Below are positions 33,787 to 42,778 of a stretch of DNA of 64,000 nt, piece by piece. The stretch spans positions 1 through 64,000 of the forward strand of contig JAJTYR010000011.1 in the NCBI GenBank assembly GCA_021463505.1. The letters are read 5' to 3'. The DNA comes from Burkholderiaceae bacterium. Lineage in GTDB: Bacteria; Pseudomonadota; Gammaproteobacteria; Burkholderiales; Burkholderiaceae_E. The stretch's first letter is position 1, and every line of letters begins with the position of its first letter. Below the pieces are notes generated by a model that was given only the letters and a program-made list of their open reading frames with translations, searched no databases and was not told where the DNA came from. The position numbers and the translations under genes were made by a program.

Positions 33787-34965
33787 ATGACCTCGATGAA
33801 CAAGCCTGCGCTCTACCTGATCACGATCGTCGCCGCCGCGGGACTCGGCTGGTGGGCATGGTCGCTCGACCGCGGGCGGCAGGCAGCCATCGAGATTCCC
33901 GCGGCGGCTTCGGCCAATACCCGGTCCTCGGGTTCGACGTCCGGCGTGCACGACGGCCCGGCGCGTACGCCGGCGCCCGCGGGGTCCGGCGCGCCGGCGG
34001 CGCGCGGGCCGGTCAATGTCGAGGCCGCTCGCGCCGAACTTGTTTCACTGAGCGAGACGGCGTTCACCGTGGGCACCTTGCGCGCCAACGAGTCGGTGGT
34101 GGTCAAGCCGGAAATTGCCGGCCGCGTCGACCGCATCGCTTTCGACGGCGGGAGTCTGGTGCGCAAGGGTGCGCTGCTGGTGGCGCTGGACGCCACGGTG
34201 GCCGCCGCCGAAGCCGAGCAGATCCGGGCGGAACTCGCGCTCGCACGCTCGAATTACCAGCGTACCGCCGACCTGGCGGGCCAGAAGTTCGTGAGCGAGA
34301 GCGCGCGCGACCAGGCGGCGTCGAACCTGAAGGTGGTGGAGGCGAAATTGAAGCTGGCCGAGGCGAAGCTGGCCAAGACGCAGATCCGGGCACCGTTCAG
34401 CGGGCGGCTCGGGCTGCGCAACTTCAGCGTCGGCGACTTCATCCGCGAGGGTGCCGAACTGGTCGTACTCGAAGACGTCTCGCAGATGAAGGTCGACCTG
34501 CGCCTGCCCGAGCGCTACCTCGGCCAGTTGCGGCGCGGGCAGGCGCTCGAGCTCGAATTCGACGCGTATCCCGGGCGCCGGTTCGGCGCGGTGCTCGAGG
34601 CGATCGACGTGCAGGTCGACGCGAACGGCCGCTCGGTGGTGGTACGCGGACGCATGTCCAATCCCGACGGCCTGTTGCGTGCCGGGATGTTCGCGAAGGC
34701 GTCGCTGACGCTGGCGCAGCGCGCCAATGCGGTGGTGGTGCCCGAGGAGGCGCTCGTGCCCGCAGGCGAGTTGCAGTTCGTCTACCGGATCGAGGACGGC
34801 AAGGCGATGCGCGTGCGCGTGCGCATCGGGCTGCGCCGCGACGGCAAGGTCGAGATCGTGGAAGGCCTGCGCGGCGGCGACCAGGTGGTCACTGCCGGCC
34901 AGCCCAGGCTCACGCGCGACGCGACCGAAGTGCAGGTTCTCGGGGCCGTCCGCCAGGGGGGCTGA
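33787..34965 (+). CDS. RND efflux periplasmic adaptor (membrane fusion protein)
   Basis: 392 residues, AcrA/MdtA class. One N-terminal membrane anchor (LYLITIVAAAGLGWWAW), a Ser/Pro/Ala-rich linker, barrel-sandwich half VVKPEIAGRVDRIAFDGGSL, the coiled-coil hairpin (~130-190, LARSNYQRTADLAGQKF), the second lipoyl half KTQIRAPFSGRLGLRNFSVG, and the membrane-proximal barrel. ATG 33787 or ATG 33796 may be the start. The permease ATG follows one base after its stop. The substrate is not predictable. Confidence 0.92.
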   Translation: MTSMNKPALYLITIVAAAGLGWWAWSLDRGRQAAIEIPAAASANTRSSGSTSGVHDGPARTPAPAGSGAPAARGPVNVEAARAELVSLSETAFTVGTLRANESVVVKPEIAGRVDRIAFDGGSLVRKGALLVALDATVAAAEAEQIRAELALARSNYQRTADLAGQKFVSESARDQAASNLKVVEAKLKLAEAKLAKTQIRAPFSGRLGLRNFSVGDFIREGAELVVLEDVSQMKVDLRLPERYLGQLRRGQALELEFDAYPGRRFGAVLEAIDVQVDANGRSVVVRGRMSNPDGLLRAGMFAKASLTLAQRANAVVVPEEALVPAGELQFVYRIEDGKAMRVRVRIGLRRDGKVEIVEGLRGGDQVVTAGQPRLTRDATEVQVLGAVRQGG

Positions 34966-34966
34966 G

Positions 34967-37900
34967 ATGCGGCTCCCGGAAACCTGCATCCGCAGGCCGG
35001 TGTTCGCGACGGTGCTGTCGCTGATCATCGTGCTGGTAGGCCTGGTGTCGTACTCCAGGCTGCAGGTGCGCGAGTACCCGAAGATCGACGAGCCGACGGT
35101 GACCGTCTCCACCCGGTACCTCGGTGCGTCACCCGACATCATCGAGACGCAGGTCACCAGGCCGCTCGAGGATTCGATCGCCGGCATCGAGGGGGTGGAC
35201 GTGCTTACCTCGATCTCGCGCTCCGAGTCGAGCCAGATCACGGTGCGCTTCCGGCTCGACCGCGATCCCGACGGGGCGGCTGCCGACGTGCGCGACCGCG
35301 TCGCGCGGGTGCGCTCGAAGTTGCCCGATTCGATCGACGAGCCGGTGATCGCCAAGGTCGAGGCCGATGCCAACCCGATCATCTGGCTGGCGTTCTCCAG
35401 CGACGCACTGTCGCCGCTCGAGGTCTCCGACATCGCCAACCGCGTGGTCAAGCCGCGCCTGCAGACGTTGCCCGGCGCGGCCGACGTGCGGGTGTTCGGC
35501 GAACGCAAGTTCTCGATGCGCATCTGGCTCGACCCCGACCGCCTGGCCGGCTTCAGCCTGACGCCCGGTGACGTCGAGGATGCACTGCGCCGGCAGAACA
35601 TCGAGCTGCCGTCGGGGCGCATCGAGAGCAGCCAGCGCGAGTTCACCGTGGTCTCGCAGAGCGACCTGCAGCGCGTGCGCGAATTCGAGGACGTGGTGGT
35701 GCGCACGGTCAACGTCTATCCGGTGCGCATCCGCGACGTCGGGCGGGTGGCGATCGCGCCGCTCGACGAGCGCAGCATCGTACGCTTCAACGGCCGGCCG
35801 GCGATCTCGCTCGGGCTGATCAAGCAGTCGACCGCGAATCCGCTCACGCTGGCGCAGGCGCTGAAGGCCGAATTGCCACGGCTGCGCGAGGAGCTTCCGC
35901 CGGGCGTGAGCGTCGAGATCGCCAACGACTCCACGCTGTTCATCGAGCGTTCGATCCAGTCGGTCTACAGGACCATCGGCGAGGCGGTGGTGCTGGTCGC
36001 GCTGGTCATTTTCCTGTTCCTGGGCACCGTGCGCGCGAGCGTCATTCCGCTGGTCACGATCCCGGTGTGCCTGGTGGGCGCTTCGGCACTGATGCTGGTG
36101 GCGGGTTTCTCGGTGAATTCGCTGACGCTGCTCGCGCTGGTGCTGGCGATCGGGCTGGTGGTCGACGACTCGATCGTGGTGCTGGAGAACATCTACCGGC
36201 ACGTCGAGGACGGCATGGCGCCGCTCCAGGCGGCGCTGCGCGGGGCAAAGGAGGTCGGCTTCGCCGTCGTCGCGATGACGCTCACGCTCGCGGCGGTGTA
36301 CGCGCCGGTGGCGTTCACCAGCGGGCGCACCGGGCGGCTGTTCGTCGAGTTCGCGCTCACGCTTGCCGGCGCGGTGCTGGTCTCCGGCTTCGTTGCGCTG
36401 ACGCTGTCGCCGATGCTGTGCTCGCGGCTGCTGCGCCACGAAGCCCGGCCCGGGCGGCTGGTGCGGGTGATCGACCGGGTCGTCGGAGCGCTCTCGCGCG
36501 GCTACACGCGCGTGCTGCGCGCGAGCCTGCGCGTGCGCTGGCTGGTGGTGCTGGTGGGCCTGGCCGTCGCGGCGACGAGCGTGCTGCTCTTCATGGGCAT
36601 GAAGCGCGAGCTCTCGCCGGTGGAAGACCGCGCGACGATCGTCGCGCTCTTCAACGGCCCGGACGGCGCCTCGATCGACTACACCTACCGCTACGCGCAG
36701 GAAGTCGAGCGGATCGCCGCGTCCGCGCCCGAGGCCGACCGCATCTTCGTGGTCACCGGCAGTCCCACGGTGACGCAGGGCATCGGCTTCTTCCGGCTGG
36801 TCGATTGGGCCGAGCGCGAGCGCAAGGTGCCGCAGATCGTCGCCGATCTCCAGCCGAAGCTGCTCGGCATTCCGGGCGTCCAGGCGTTCGCGGTGGCGCC
36901 GGCTTCGCTCGGGCAGTCGCCACGCGAGCGCCCGGTCAATTTCGTGGTGCTCAGCTCCGATTCCCACGAGGAGATCCAGAAGACCCTCGCGCCGATGATC
37001 GAGCAGTTGCAGGCCGATGCGCGCTTCCAGGGCGTGGACACCGACCTGCGGCTGAACAAGCCCGAGCTGAAACTGCTCATCGATCGCGACCGTGCCGCCG
37101 ATGCCGGCGTGGCGGTCGACGCGATCGGGCGCGCGCTGGAGACTGCGCTGGGGGGGCGCCAGGTCACGCGCTTCAAGCGTGACGGCGAGCAGTACGACGT
37201 GATCGTGCAGTTCGGCGCCAGCAACCGCAGTACGCCGCAGGACATCTCGAAGATCTTCGTGCGCGGACGCAACGACACGATGGTTCCGCTGTCGGCGCTG
37301 GTGCGCATCGACGAGGGCGTCACGGCGCGCGAGCTCAACCACTTCGGCCAGCGCCGTGCCGTCACGATCACCGCGAACCTCGCGCCGGGGACGTCACTGG
37401 GCGAGGCAGTGCAGACGCTCGAGAGCCTGGCGCGCACCCACCTGGCGCCTGGCTACGCATTCGACTACAACGGCCAGACGCGCGAATTCAAGCAGTCTGC
37501 GGCGACGCTGCTGGTCACCTTCGGCCTGGCGTTGTGCTTCATTTACCTGGTGCTCGCTGCGCAGTTCGAGAGTTTCGTCGATCCGCTGATCATCATCCTC
37601 ATGGTGCCGCTGTCGATGACCGGCGCGCTGGCGCTGCTCGGCTGGACCGGCGGCACGCTCAACGTTTACAGCCAGATCGGCCTGATCACGCTGGTCGGCC
37701 TGATCACGAAGCACGGCATCCTGATCGTCGAGTTCGCCAACCAGCTGCGCGACCAGGGCAAGGCCCTGGTGCCGGCGACGATCGAGGCCGCCAGCCTGCG
37801 GCTGCGGCCGATCCTGATGACCACCGGCGCGATGGTGCTGGGCGCGGTGCCGCTGGCGTTCGCCACCGGGGCCGGTGCCGAGAGCCGGATGCAGATCGGC

Positions 37901-38095
37901 ATGGTCATCGTCGGCGGCATGAGCTTCGGTACGCTGCTCACGCTGTTCGTGCTCCCCACCGTGTATACGGCGCTGACCCGGCCGCGGCACCTGGTTCGCG
38001 AGCCCGACCCGGGGGTTGCGGGCCAGGCTGCGCAAACTGCGGATGCGATCGGCGACGCGCGCCACGACGCGCCGGCCGGACAGGCGATGCGATGA
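34967..38095 (+). CDS. RND efflux permease, HAE1 family
   Basis: 1042-residue inner-membrane proton-driven pump. 12 spans in two homologous halves, each followed by a large periplasmic domain. Start LPETCIRRPVFATVLSLIIV. The proton-relay pair of span 4 is visible as LVVDDSIVVLENIYRHVED, and span 10 has LITKHGILIVEFANQLRDQG. Conserved periplasmic SRSESSQITVRFRLD. No outer-membrane TolC-type gene is adjacent. The stop overlaps the dnaQ ATG by four bases. Confidence 0.94.
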   Translation: MRLPETCIRRPVFATVLSLIIVLVGLVSYSRLQVREYPKIDEPTVTVSTRYLGASPDIIETQVTRPLEDSIAGIEGVDVLTSISRSESSQITVRFRLDRDPDGAAADVRDRVARVRSKLPDSIDEPVIAKVEADANPIIWLAFSSDALSPLEVSDIANRVVKPRLQTLPGAADVRVFGERKFSMRIWLDPDRLAGFSLTPGDVEDALRRQNIELPSGRIESSQREFTVVSQSDLQRVREFEDVVVRTVNVYPVRIRDVGRVAIAPLDERSIVRFNGRPAISLGLIKQSTANPLTLAQALKAELPRLREELPPGVSVEIANDSTLFIERSIQSVYRTIGEAVVLVALVIFLFLGTVRASVIPLVTIPVCLVGASALMLVAGFSVNSLTLLALVLAIGLVVDDSIVVLENIYRHVEDGMAPLQAALRGAKEVGFAVVAMTLTLAAVYAPVAFTSGRTGRLFVEFALTLAGAVLVSGFVALTLSPMLCSRLLRHEARPGRLVRVIDRVVGALSRGYTRVLRASLRVRWLVVLVGLAVAATSVLLFMGMKRELSPVEDRATIVALFNGPDGASIDYTYRYAQEVERIAASAPEADRIFVVTGSPTVTQGIGFFRLVDWAERERKVPQIVADLQPKLLGIPGVQAFAVAPASLGQSPRERPVNFVVLSSDSHEEIQKTLAPMIEQLQADARFQGVDTDLRLNKPELKLLIDRDRAADAGVAVDAIGRALETALGGRQVTRFKRDGEQYDVIVQFGASNRSTPQDISKIFVRGRNDTMVPLSALVRIDEGVTARELNHFGQRRAVTITANLAPGTSLGEAVQTLESLARTHLAPGYAFDYNGQTREFKQSAATLLVTFGLALCFIYLVLAAQFESFVDPLIIILMVPLSMTGALALLGWTGGTLNVYSQIGLITLVGLITKHGILIVEFANQLRDQGKALVPATIEAASLRLRPILMTTGAMVLGAVPLAFATGAGAESRMQIGMVIVGGMSFGTLLTLFVLPTVYTALTRPRHLVREPDPGVAGQAAQTADAIGDARHDAPAGQAMR

Positions 38096-38841
38096 CTCTG
38101 CGGCAGGTCGTGCTCGACACCGAAACCACTGGCCTGTCGGCCGAAGACGGTCATCGCATCGTCGAGATCGGCTGCATCGAGATCGTCGATCGCCGGCTCA
38201 CCGGCCGCTCGCTGCATCTGTACCTGAATCCGGAGCGCGAGATCGACGCCGGGGCACTGGCAGTCCACGGTCTGACGCTCGAGCGCCTGCAGTCCGAACC
38301 GTGCTTCGGCGACGTCGCCGATCGGGTGCTGGACTTCCTCGCCGACGCCGAAGTGCTGATTCACAACGCCCCGTTCGACCTCGGTTTTCTCGACGCCGAA
38401 CTGGGCCGCCTGCGCAGACCCCCGTTCGGCAGCTCGGTGGCCGGCGTGGTCGATACGCTCGCGATGGCGCGCGAACTGCATCCGGGAAAGCGCAATTCGC
38501 TCGATGCGCTGTGCGAGCGCTACGCGATCTCGAACGCGCATCGCAAGCTCCACGGTGCCCTGCTCGACGCCGAATTGCTCGCCGACGTCTATCTGGCGAT
38601 GACGCGCGGACAGGACAGCCTGGAAATGGCGATCGGTGGCGACATCACCGCCGTCGATGCGCTGTCGGGCGTGTCATGGCCGCCGTCCGGCCTGCGCGTG
38701 CTGGCGGCGCAGCCCGCGGAGCTCGTCGAGCACCAGGCCACCCTGGAGGCGATCAGCCGCGAGGCGAAGGGGCTGGCGCTGTGGGCGCGGCTGGAGCCCG
38801 CAGCGACCGAGGCGGGCGGCGGCAGCGGGCATTTCGACTAA
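38092..38841 (+). CDS. dnaQ: DNA polymerase III epsilon subunit (3'-5' proofreading exonuclease)
   Basis: 249 residues. The three exonuclease motifs of the DnaQ family are intact: ExoI VVLDTETTGLS (Asp9, Glu11), ExoII LIHNAPFDLGFLDAEL, and ExoIII HGALLDAELLADVY (His and Asp). VDTLAMARELHPGKRNSLDAL is typical of bacterial epsilon. The C-terminal part (~185-249) would bind the alpha subunit. The start overlaps the RND permease stop, so it may be co-translated with the pump, an unrelated gene. Confidence 0.94.
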   Translation: MTLRQVVLDTETTGLSAEDGHRIVEIGCIEIVDRRLTGRSLHLYLNPEREIDAGALAVHGLTLERLQSEPCFGDVADRVLDFLADAEVLIHNAPFDLGFLDAELGRLRRPPFGSSVAGVVDTLAMARELHPGKRNSLDALCERYAISNAHRKLHGALLDAELLADVYLAMTRGQDSLEMAIGGDITAVDALSGVSWPPSGLRVLAAQPAELVEHQATLEAISREAKGLALWARLEPAATEAGGGSGHFD

Positions 38842-38868
38842 ACTTCGTGCTCGACCGCGAAGGACAGC

Positions 38869-40071
38869 ATGAAAGAACATCGCCACGCTCGTGCGCGCGA
38901 GCGCAAGAGCCACCTCGCGCCGGATGCCGAAAAACTGGTCTCGTCGGCGCTCGGCCTGGCCAACTCCGGAAGCAGGCTGGAAGACCGCTTCTGGGAGGCG
39001 CAACTGTCGGCACGAGTCGACCGGCTGCTCGACAGCGGCCACGTCCAGTCGGTCTACGACGCGCTCGATCGACTCAACCAGACCGATGGCGAGGCCTACG
39101 GTGCGCTGATCGAAGCCGTCGAGGAGTCGGCCGAAGCCGTCACGATCGAGGTCGATGACCAGCGCTGGGACGCACTGCTGGTGGCCGCGCCTCTGGTGGT
39201 CTGGACGCGCTTTCGCATCCCGGCCGGCCCGGTTCCGGCCGATCTCGCGCAGACGCTGTCGGCGCACTGGCAGGCGCACACGCTGTCCGGCGCGAGCCGT
39301 TTCCGGCTGGTCCCGTATCTCTACAGCATCGACCAGTTGCCGCGCGACTTCGGGGAACTGCGCCGGCTCACCCGGCGCCTGGCGCAGGCTGCGGTCTCGG
39401 GACAGGGACCACGGCTCGAACTGAAGGCGCTGCCCGAGACCGCCGACATGCTTGCCGACACCCGCTTCCTGCTCGGCGTGGTCACCGCGCCGGCGGGCCG
39501 GCCGTTGTTTCGCTGGCAGGAGCCCGATTCGAGCGAGCACGCCAGCCGTGTCGCGTGCCTCGAGCAGTGGATCGCGCAGGCGCGGCCCAACATCGAGCCA
39601 CTGCTGCAGGGCTGCGGCTTCGAGTGCCTGCTGCCCGATGCCTATCACATCAACTTGCGCGAGTCCGACCGGCGCGTGCGGCCCTATTCGATCCGCGCCG
39701 CGGTGCATTTCCTCACGCACGCGCTCGACATCGAGGCCGAGGAGATCAAGGCGACGATCGCCGCCTTCGGTCACGAGCGGCCCGACGAATACCGCATCGG
39801 CATGAGCATCCGCGACAGCGACGACGTCGCACAGGGTGTCGTCTGGCCGTTGCTGGGCGCCGAGAGCGAACAGGACGAGCCTTCGCCGATCGAGCAGCTC
39901 CGCGAGGTGCTGCGCGAAGTCGGCGTGGGCGAAGTGCGGGTGTGGCCGGAACTGAACGAGCCCGAATTCTGCGAAGACTGCGGGATGCCCCTGTACCCGA
40001 ACGGCAAGGGCGAGATCGTGCACGCCGAGATGCCCGGCGACGTCGAGCCCGAGTCGACCCACTTCCACTGA
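38869..40071 (+). CDS. DUF2863 family protein
   Basis: 400 residues, soluble, no signal peptide. Recognised as the DUF2863 family (to my knowledge restricted to Burkholderiales and near relatives) from the basic start KEHRHARARERKSHLAPDAEKLV, LVVWTRFRIPAGPV, and the C-terminal FCEDCGMPLYPNGKGEIVH, which carries a CxxC pair. Its function is unknown. It follows dnaQ by 27 bases in the same direction. The lone CxxC suggests redox or partial metal binding, which is speculative. Confidence 0.82.
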   Translation: MKEHRHARARERKSHLAPDAEKLVSSALGLANSGSRLEDRFWEAQLSARVDRLLDSGHVQSVYDALDRLNQTDGEAYGALIEAVEESAEAVTIEVDDQRWDALLVAAPLVVWTRFRIPAGPVPADLAQTLSAHWQAHTLSGASRFRLVPYLYSIDQLPRDFGELRRLTRRLAQAAVSGQGPRLELKALPETADMLADTRFLLGVVTAPAGRPLFRWQEPDSSEHASRVACLEQWIAQARPNIEPLLQGCGFECLLPDAYHINLRESDRRVRPYSIRAAVHFLTHALDIEAEEIKATIAAFGHERPDEYRIGMSIRDSDDVAQGVVWPLLGAESEQDEPSPIEQLREVLREVGVGEVRVWPELNEPEFCEDCGMPLYPNGKGEIVHAEMPGDVEPESTHFH

Positions 40072-40146
40072 GCACGCCCCGGGCCCATCCGATGGCCGAT
40101 TCCTGCGCGCGACGGCCACGGGCACGCAGCGCGCGCGGGTGCGCTC

Positions 40147-40695
40147 TCAGCGTGCGCCCAGCCGGGTACGTGCCTGTGCGATGCGCTGGTCGAGGTAGGC
40201 CCCGTAGAACTCGGGGGACGAATAGCCGACGAGCCGCTCGGCGATCTCCTTGCCGTCCGGTCCGAGGAACGCGACTGTCGGCGCAACACGGACGTCGAGC
40301 GAGGCGGCGAGGGCAGCGGCGCTGCGCGGCAGGACCGCACCGGAGGCATCGGCCGCACCGGACGCCGGCTGTGCGGCGCCGGGCGCGTGCGCCGGCGTGC
40401 CGGCGAATGGCGTGCGGTCGGTCAGGTCGTACTCGACCACTCTCAGGCGTTGCGCGGCCTGCTCGCGGGCAAGATGGCGCAACTGCTCGCGGCGGATCGC
40501 TTCGCAATACGGGCAACCGGGCAACGAGAACAGCGCCACGATCACGCTGCCGTCGCGCGCGGCGTCGCGCAGCAGCGTGGCGTGCGCAGCGGGGCGCTCG
40601 AGGCCGTGAGGGCCGTGCGCCGAAGCGGTCTGTGCGTCCGCAGGCAGCACAACGGCGGCAAGCAGGCCGGCGACAGCCAGGTGCAGCGCGCGCAT
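40147..40695 (-). CDS. Exported thioredoxin-fold protein, SoxW-like
   Basis: 182 residues: signal peptide (RALHLAVAGLLAAVVLPADA, cut near AQT), then a thioredoxin-like fold with the redox motif PGCPYCEAIRREQL, VVEYDLTDRTPF and the cis-Pro region VRVAPTVAFLGPDGKEI. An Ala/Gly-rich insert (~103-125) is long for the family. Divergent from soxY. In characterised Sox systems SoxW or SoxS reduces or activates the SoxYZ carrier in the periplasm; that role is inferred here from context. Confidence 0.75.
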   Translation of the reverse strand: MRALHLAVAGLLAAVVLPADAQTASAHGPHGLERPAAHATLLRDAARDGSVIVALFSLPGCPYCEAIRREQLRHLAREQAAQRLRVVEYDLTDRTPFAGTPAHAPGAAQPASGAADASGAVLPRSAAALAASLDVRVAPTVAFLGPDGKEIAERLVGYSSPEFYGAYLDQRIAQARTRLGAR

Positions 40696-40785
40696 GGTTC
40701 GACCACCTCTTCCCGAAGTCCGACAGCCTCCTGAACGGTACCACCGTTCGCGCTGCCGCACCGACCCGGCGGCCCGGTGTGGGTT

Positions 40786-40806
40786 ATCCCTACCCGAATT
40801 GGGGAT
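40786..40806. promoter_or_regulatory. Imperfect palindrome upstream of soxY (possible operator)
   Basis: ATCCCTACCCGAATTGGGGA plus T: the outer arms ATCCC/GGGAT are perfectly inverted around a centre at 40796, with one further A/T pair inside. It lies 19 bases before the TGCTATCGT extended -10 at 40825-40833, i.e. near the -35 region, where an activator could bind. No regulator gene (soxR) is next to it. Confidence 0.4.
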
Positions 40807-40824
40807 GGCGCTGCAGGTCGGATT

Positions 40825-40833
40825 TGCTATCGT
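40825..40833 (+). promoter_or_regulatory. Extended -10 candidate for soxYZAXB
   Basis: TGCTATCGT (TGn plus TATCGT) about 59 bases before the soxY ATG in the 196-base divergent gap. The -35 position overlaps the 3' end of the palindrome at 40786-40806 and is weak, consistent with an activated promoter. Inference. Confidence 0.3.
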
Positions 40834-40891
40834 CCACCGACCGGATTTTGCGCCCGCAGGGCGGGGAATCGCACACGAAGGAGAGTCGAGC

Positions 40892-41362
40892 ATGAATTCC
40901 TCACGACGTACCACGCTGCAGGTTGCCGGCAGCGCGGGCCTGTACGGCGCACTGGTCTCGATCGGCCTGCTGCGGCCCGGCAGCGCGGCCGCGCAGGCGC
41001 TCGACCAGGCTGCATTCAAGACAGCCGGCGTGGCTGCGACGCTCGAGGCGCTGGGCGCCAAAGGTGCGGCGGAGTCCAGGGACGTGGTGATCGTCGCGCC
41101 CGACATCGCCGAGAACGGCGCAGTCGTGCCGGTGGCTGTCAAGAGCGGTCTGCCGAAGACGCAGATGATCGCGTTGCTGGTCGAGAAGAACCCGAACGCG
41201 CTGGCCGGCGCCTACGAGTTCCTCGAAGGAGCTGACCCCGAAGTCAGCATGCGCATCAAGATGGGCCAGACCTCGGACGTCGTTGCGCTGGTGAAGGCCG
41301 ACGGCAGGTTCTACGTGGCCAGGAAAGAGGTCAAGGTCACGCTGGGCGGCTGCGGCGGCTGA
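40892..41362 (+). CDS. soxY: Sulfur-carrier protein SoxY
   Basis: Carries sulfur intermediates on a C-terminal Cys in the periplasm as a SoxYZ heterodimer. 156 residues: a Tat-type signal (SSRRTTLQVAGSAGLYGAL, cut after AAA), an immunoglobulin-like domain (VVPVAVKSGLPKTQMIALLV, KMGQTSDVVALVKADG), and the C-terminal swinging arm GGCGG with Cys154. AAGGAGAG seven bases before the ATG is a strong SD. First gene of the sox operon. Confidence 0.95.
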   Translation: MNSSRRTTLQVAGSAGLYGALVSIGLLRPGSAAAQALDQAAFKTAGVAATLEALGAKGAAESRDVVIVAPDIAENGAVVPVAVKSGLPKTQMIALLVEKNPNALAGAYEFLEGADPEVSMRIKMGQTSDVVALVKADGRFYVARKEVKVTLGGCGG

Positions 41363-41387
41363 CCCCTGCAACGACTGGAGACGATCG

Positions 41388-41702
41388 ATGGCAGACCCGA
41401 TGAAGATTCGCGCCGCCGTCAAGGACGGCGGGGCCGACGTGCGCGTGTTGATGGCGCACGAGATGGAGACCGGACAGCGCAAGGATTCCTCCGGCAAGGT
41501 GATCCCCGCCTGGCACATCACCGAAGTGACCGCCACGCTGAACGGCAAGCCGGTGCTCAAGGTGCACTGGGGTCCGGCGATCTCGAAGAACCCGTACCTG
41601 CAGTTTCGCGTGAAGGGTGCGAAAGCGGGGGACAAGATCGGCGTGAGCTGGGTGGACAACAAGGGCGACAAGCGCACCGACGAGGCGACAGTCGCCGGCT
41701 GA
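41388..41702 (+). CDS. soxZ: SoxZ, partner of SoxY
   Basis: 104-residue all-beta partner of SoxY without its own signal peptide, exported as the folded SoxYZ complex through the SoxY Tat signal. Conserved stretches: KIRAAVKDGGADVRVLMAHE, METGQRKDSSGKVIPAWHIT, WGPAISKNPYLQFRVKGAKA and GVSWVDNKGDKRTDEA. GGAGA lies eight bases before the ATG. It follows soxY by 25 bases. Confidence 0.95.
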   Translation: MADPMKIRAAVKDGGADVRVLMAHEMETGQRKDSSGKVIPAWHITEVTATLNGKPVLKVHWGPAISKNPYLQFRVKGAKAGDKIGVSWVDNKGDKRTDEATVAG

Positions 41703-41738
41703 ATCGCGGGCCGCGGCATCCCGAAGGACGAGGTCCTC

Positions 41739-41822
41739 ATGGAAGCGAAGATCGTCCCTTCGGGGGTCGCCGGGATTGCGAAGTTGCAGGCCGAGAAGCA
41801 CTTCGCCTGCCTGAGGCCGTGA
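41739..41822 (+). CDS. Possible 27-residue peptide between soxZ and soxA
   Basis: ATG 41739 with AAGGACGAGG 7-16 bases upstream opens a short frame encoding MEAKIVPSGVAGIAKLQAEK followed by HFACLRP. It sits in the 208-base gap between soxZ and soxA, which is long for this operon. No homology recognised. It has one Cys near the end. It could be chance, a leader peptide or a gene remnant. Confidence 0.25.
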   Translation: MEAKIVPSGVAGIAKLQAEKHFACLRP

Positions 41823-41910
41823 CGCGGATGGGGCGCCGCTGCGCAATGCGCCGCGGCACTCCCGTTGACGCGGGCAGGTCCCGAAAAAACCGGAAATACG
41901 GAGACAGAAG

Positions 41911-42753
41911 ATGATGAAGCAGTGGCGAAGACCGACGCCTTGCAGGACGATTGCCGGTGCCATCCTCGCGGGTTCGCTGGCGCTGGCTGCCGGTACGGCG
42001 CTCGCGCAGGAGCGCGACATCACTGCGGAACAGTTCGAGAAGTTCCGCATGATGATGGAGGAAGCCAATACGGCTGAGCTGTTCGAAGCCAGGGGCGAGG
42101 ATCTGTGGAAGGCCCGGCGCGGCCCGAAGAACGCCTCGCTGGAACAGTGCGATCTCGGCCTGGGGCCGGGTGTCCTGAAGGGCGCCTACGTGCAGTCGCC
42201 GCGCTACTACCCCGACGTCGGCAAGGTGATGGACATCGAGCGCCGCATCGCCCACTGCATGGTCACGCTGCAGGGCTTCAAGCCCGAAGACCTGTCGAAG
42301 CAGCCGTTCAGCAACGCGAAGAGCACGCCCGAGCTGGTGTCGCTCACGACCTACGTCGCCGGGCACTCGCGCGGCATGAAGATCGCGGTGCCGCAGTCGC
42401 ACCCCGAGGAACGCGAGACCTACAAGCTCGGCGAGGCGGTCTTCTATCATCGTGCCGGCCCCTGGGATCTGTCCTGCGCGAGCTGCCACGGCGAGGACGG
42501 CAAGCGCATCCGCACCCAGAACCTGCCCAACTTCACCAGACCCGGAAACGCCGACCGTGGCTTCATCGGCTGGCCCGGATACCGGATGACCGGCGGGTTG
42601 ATGCACACGTTGCAGTGGCGCATGAACGACTGCTTCCGGCAGCAGCGGTTCCCCGAGCCCGGCTACCTGTCCGACACCGTGACCGCGCTGCTCGCCTACA
42701 TGGGCGTGAACGCAAACGGATCGACGTACAGGGGACCGGGGATCAAGCGCTGA
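41911..42753 (+). CDS. soxA: Sulfur oxidation c-type cytochrome SoxA (single haem)
   Basis: Catalytic subunit of SoxAX, which attaches thiosulfate to the SoxY Cys. 280 residues: signal peptide (TIAGAILAGSLALAAGTALA), then an N-terminal cytochrome domain without CxxCH but with two Cys (EQCD and AHCM) that probably form a disulfide, and a C-terminal haem domain with CASCH at 189-193. The active-site axial Cys241 is in MNDCFRQQRFPEP. This is the monohaem type of SoxA. GGAGACAG precedes the ATG. Confidence 0.95.
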   Translation: MMKQWRRPTPCRTIAGAILAGSLALAAGTALAQERDITAEQFEKFRMMMEEANTAELFEARGEDLWKARRGPKNASLEQCDLGLGPGVLKGAYVQSPRYYPDVGKVMDIERRIAHCMVTLQGFKPEDLSKQPFSNAKSTPELVSLTTYVAGHSRGMKIAVPQSHPEERETYKLGEAVFYHRAGPWDLSCASCHGEDGKRIRTQNLPNFTRPGNADRGFIGWPGYRMTGGLMHTLQWRMNDCFRQQRFPEPGYLSDTVTALLAYMGVNANGSTYRGPGIKR

Positions 42754-42778
42754 GCGTGCTGCGACGAGGAGACAGACG

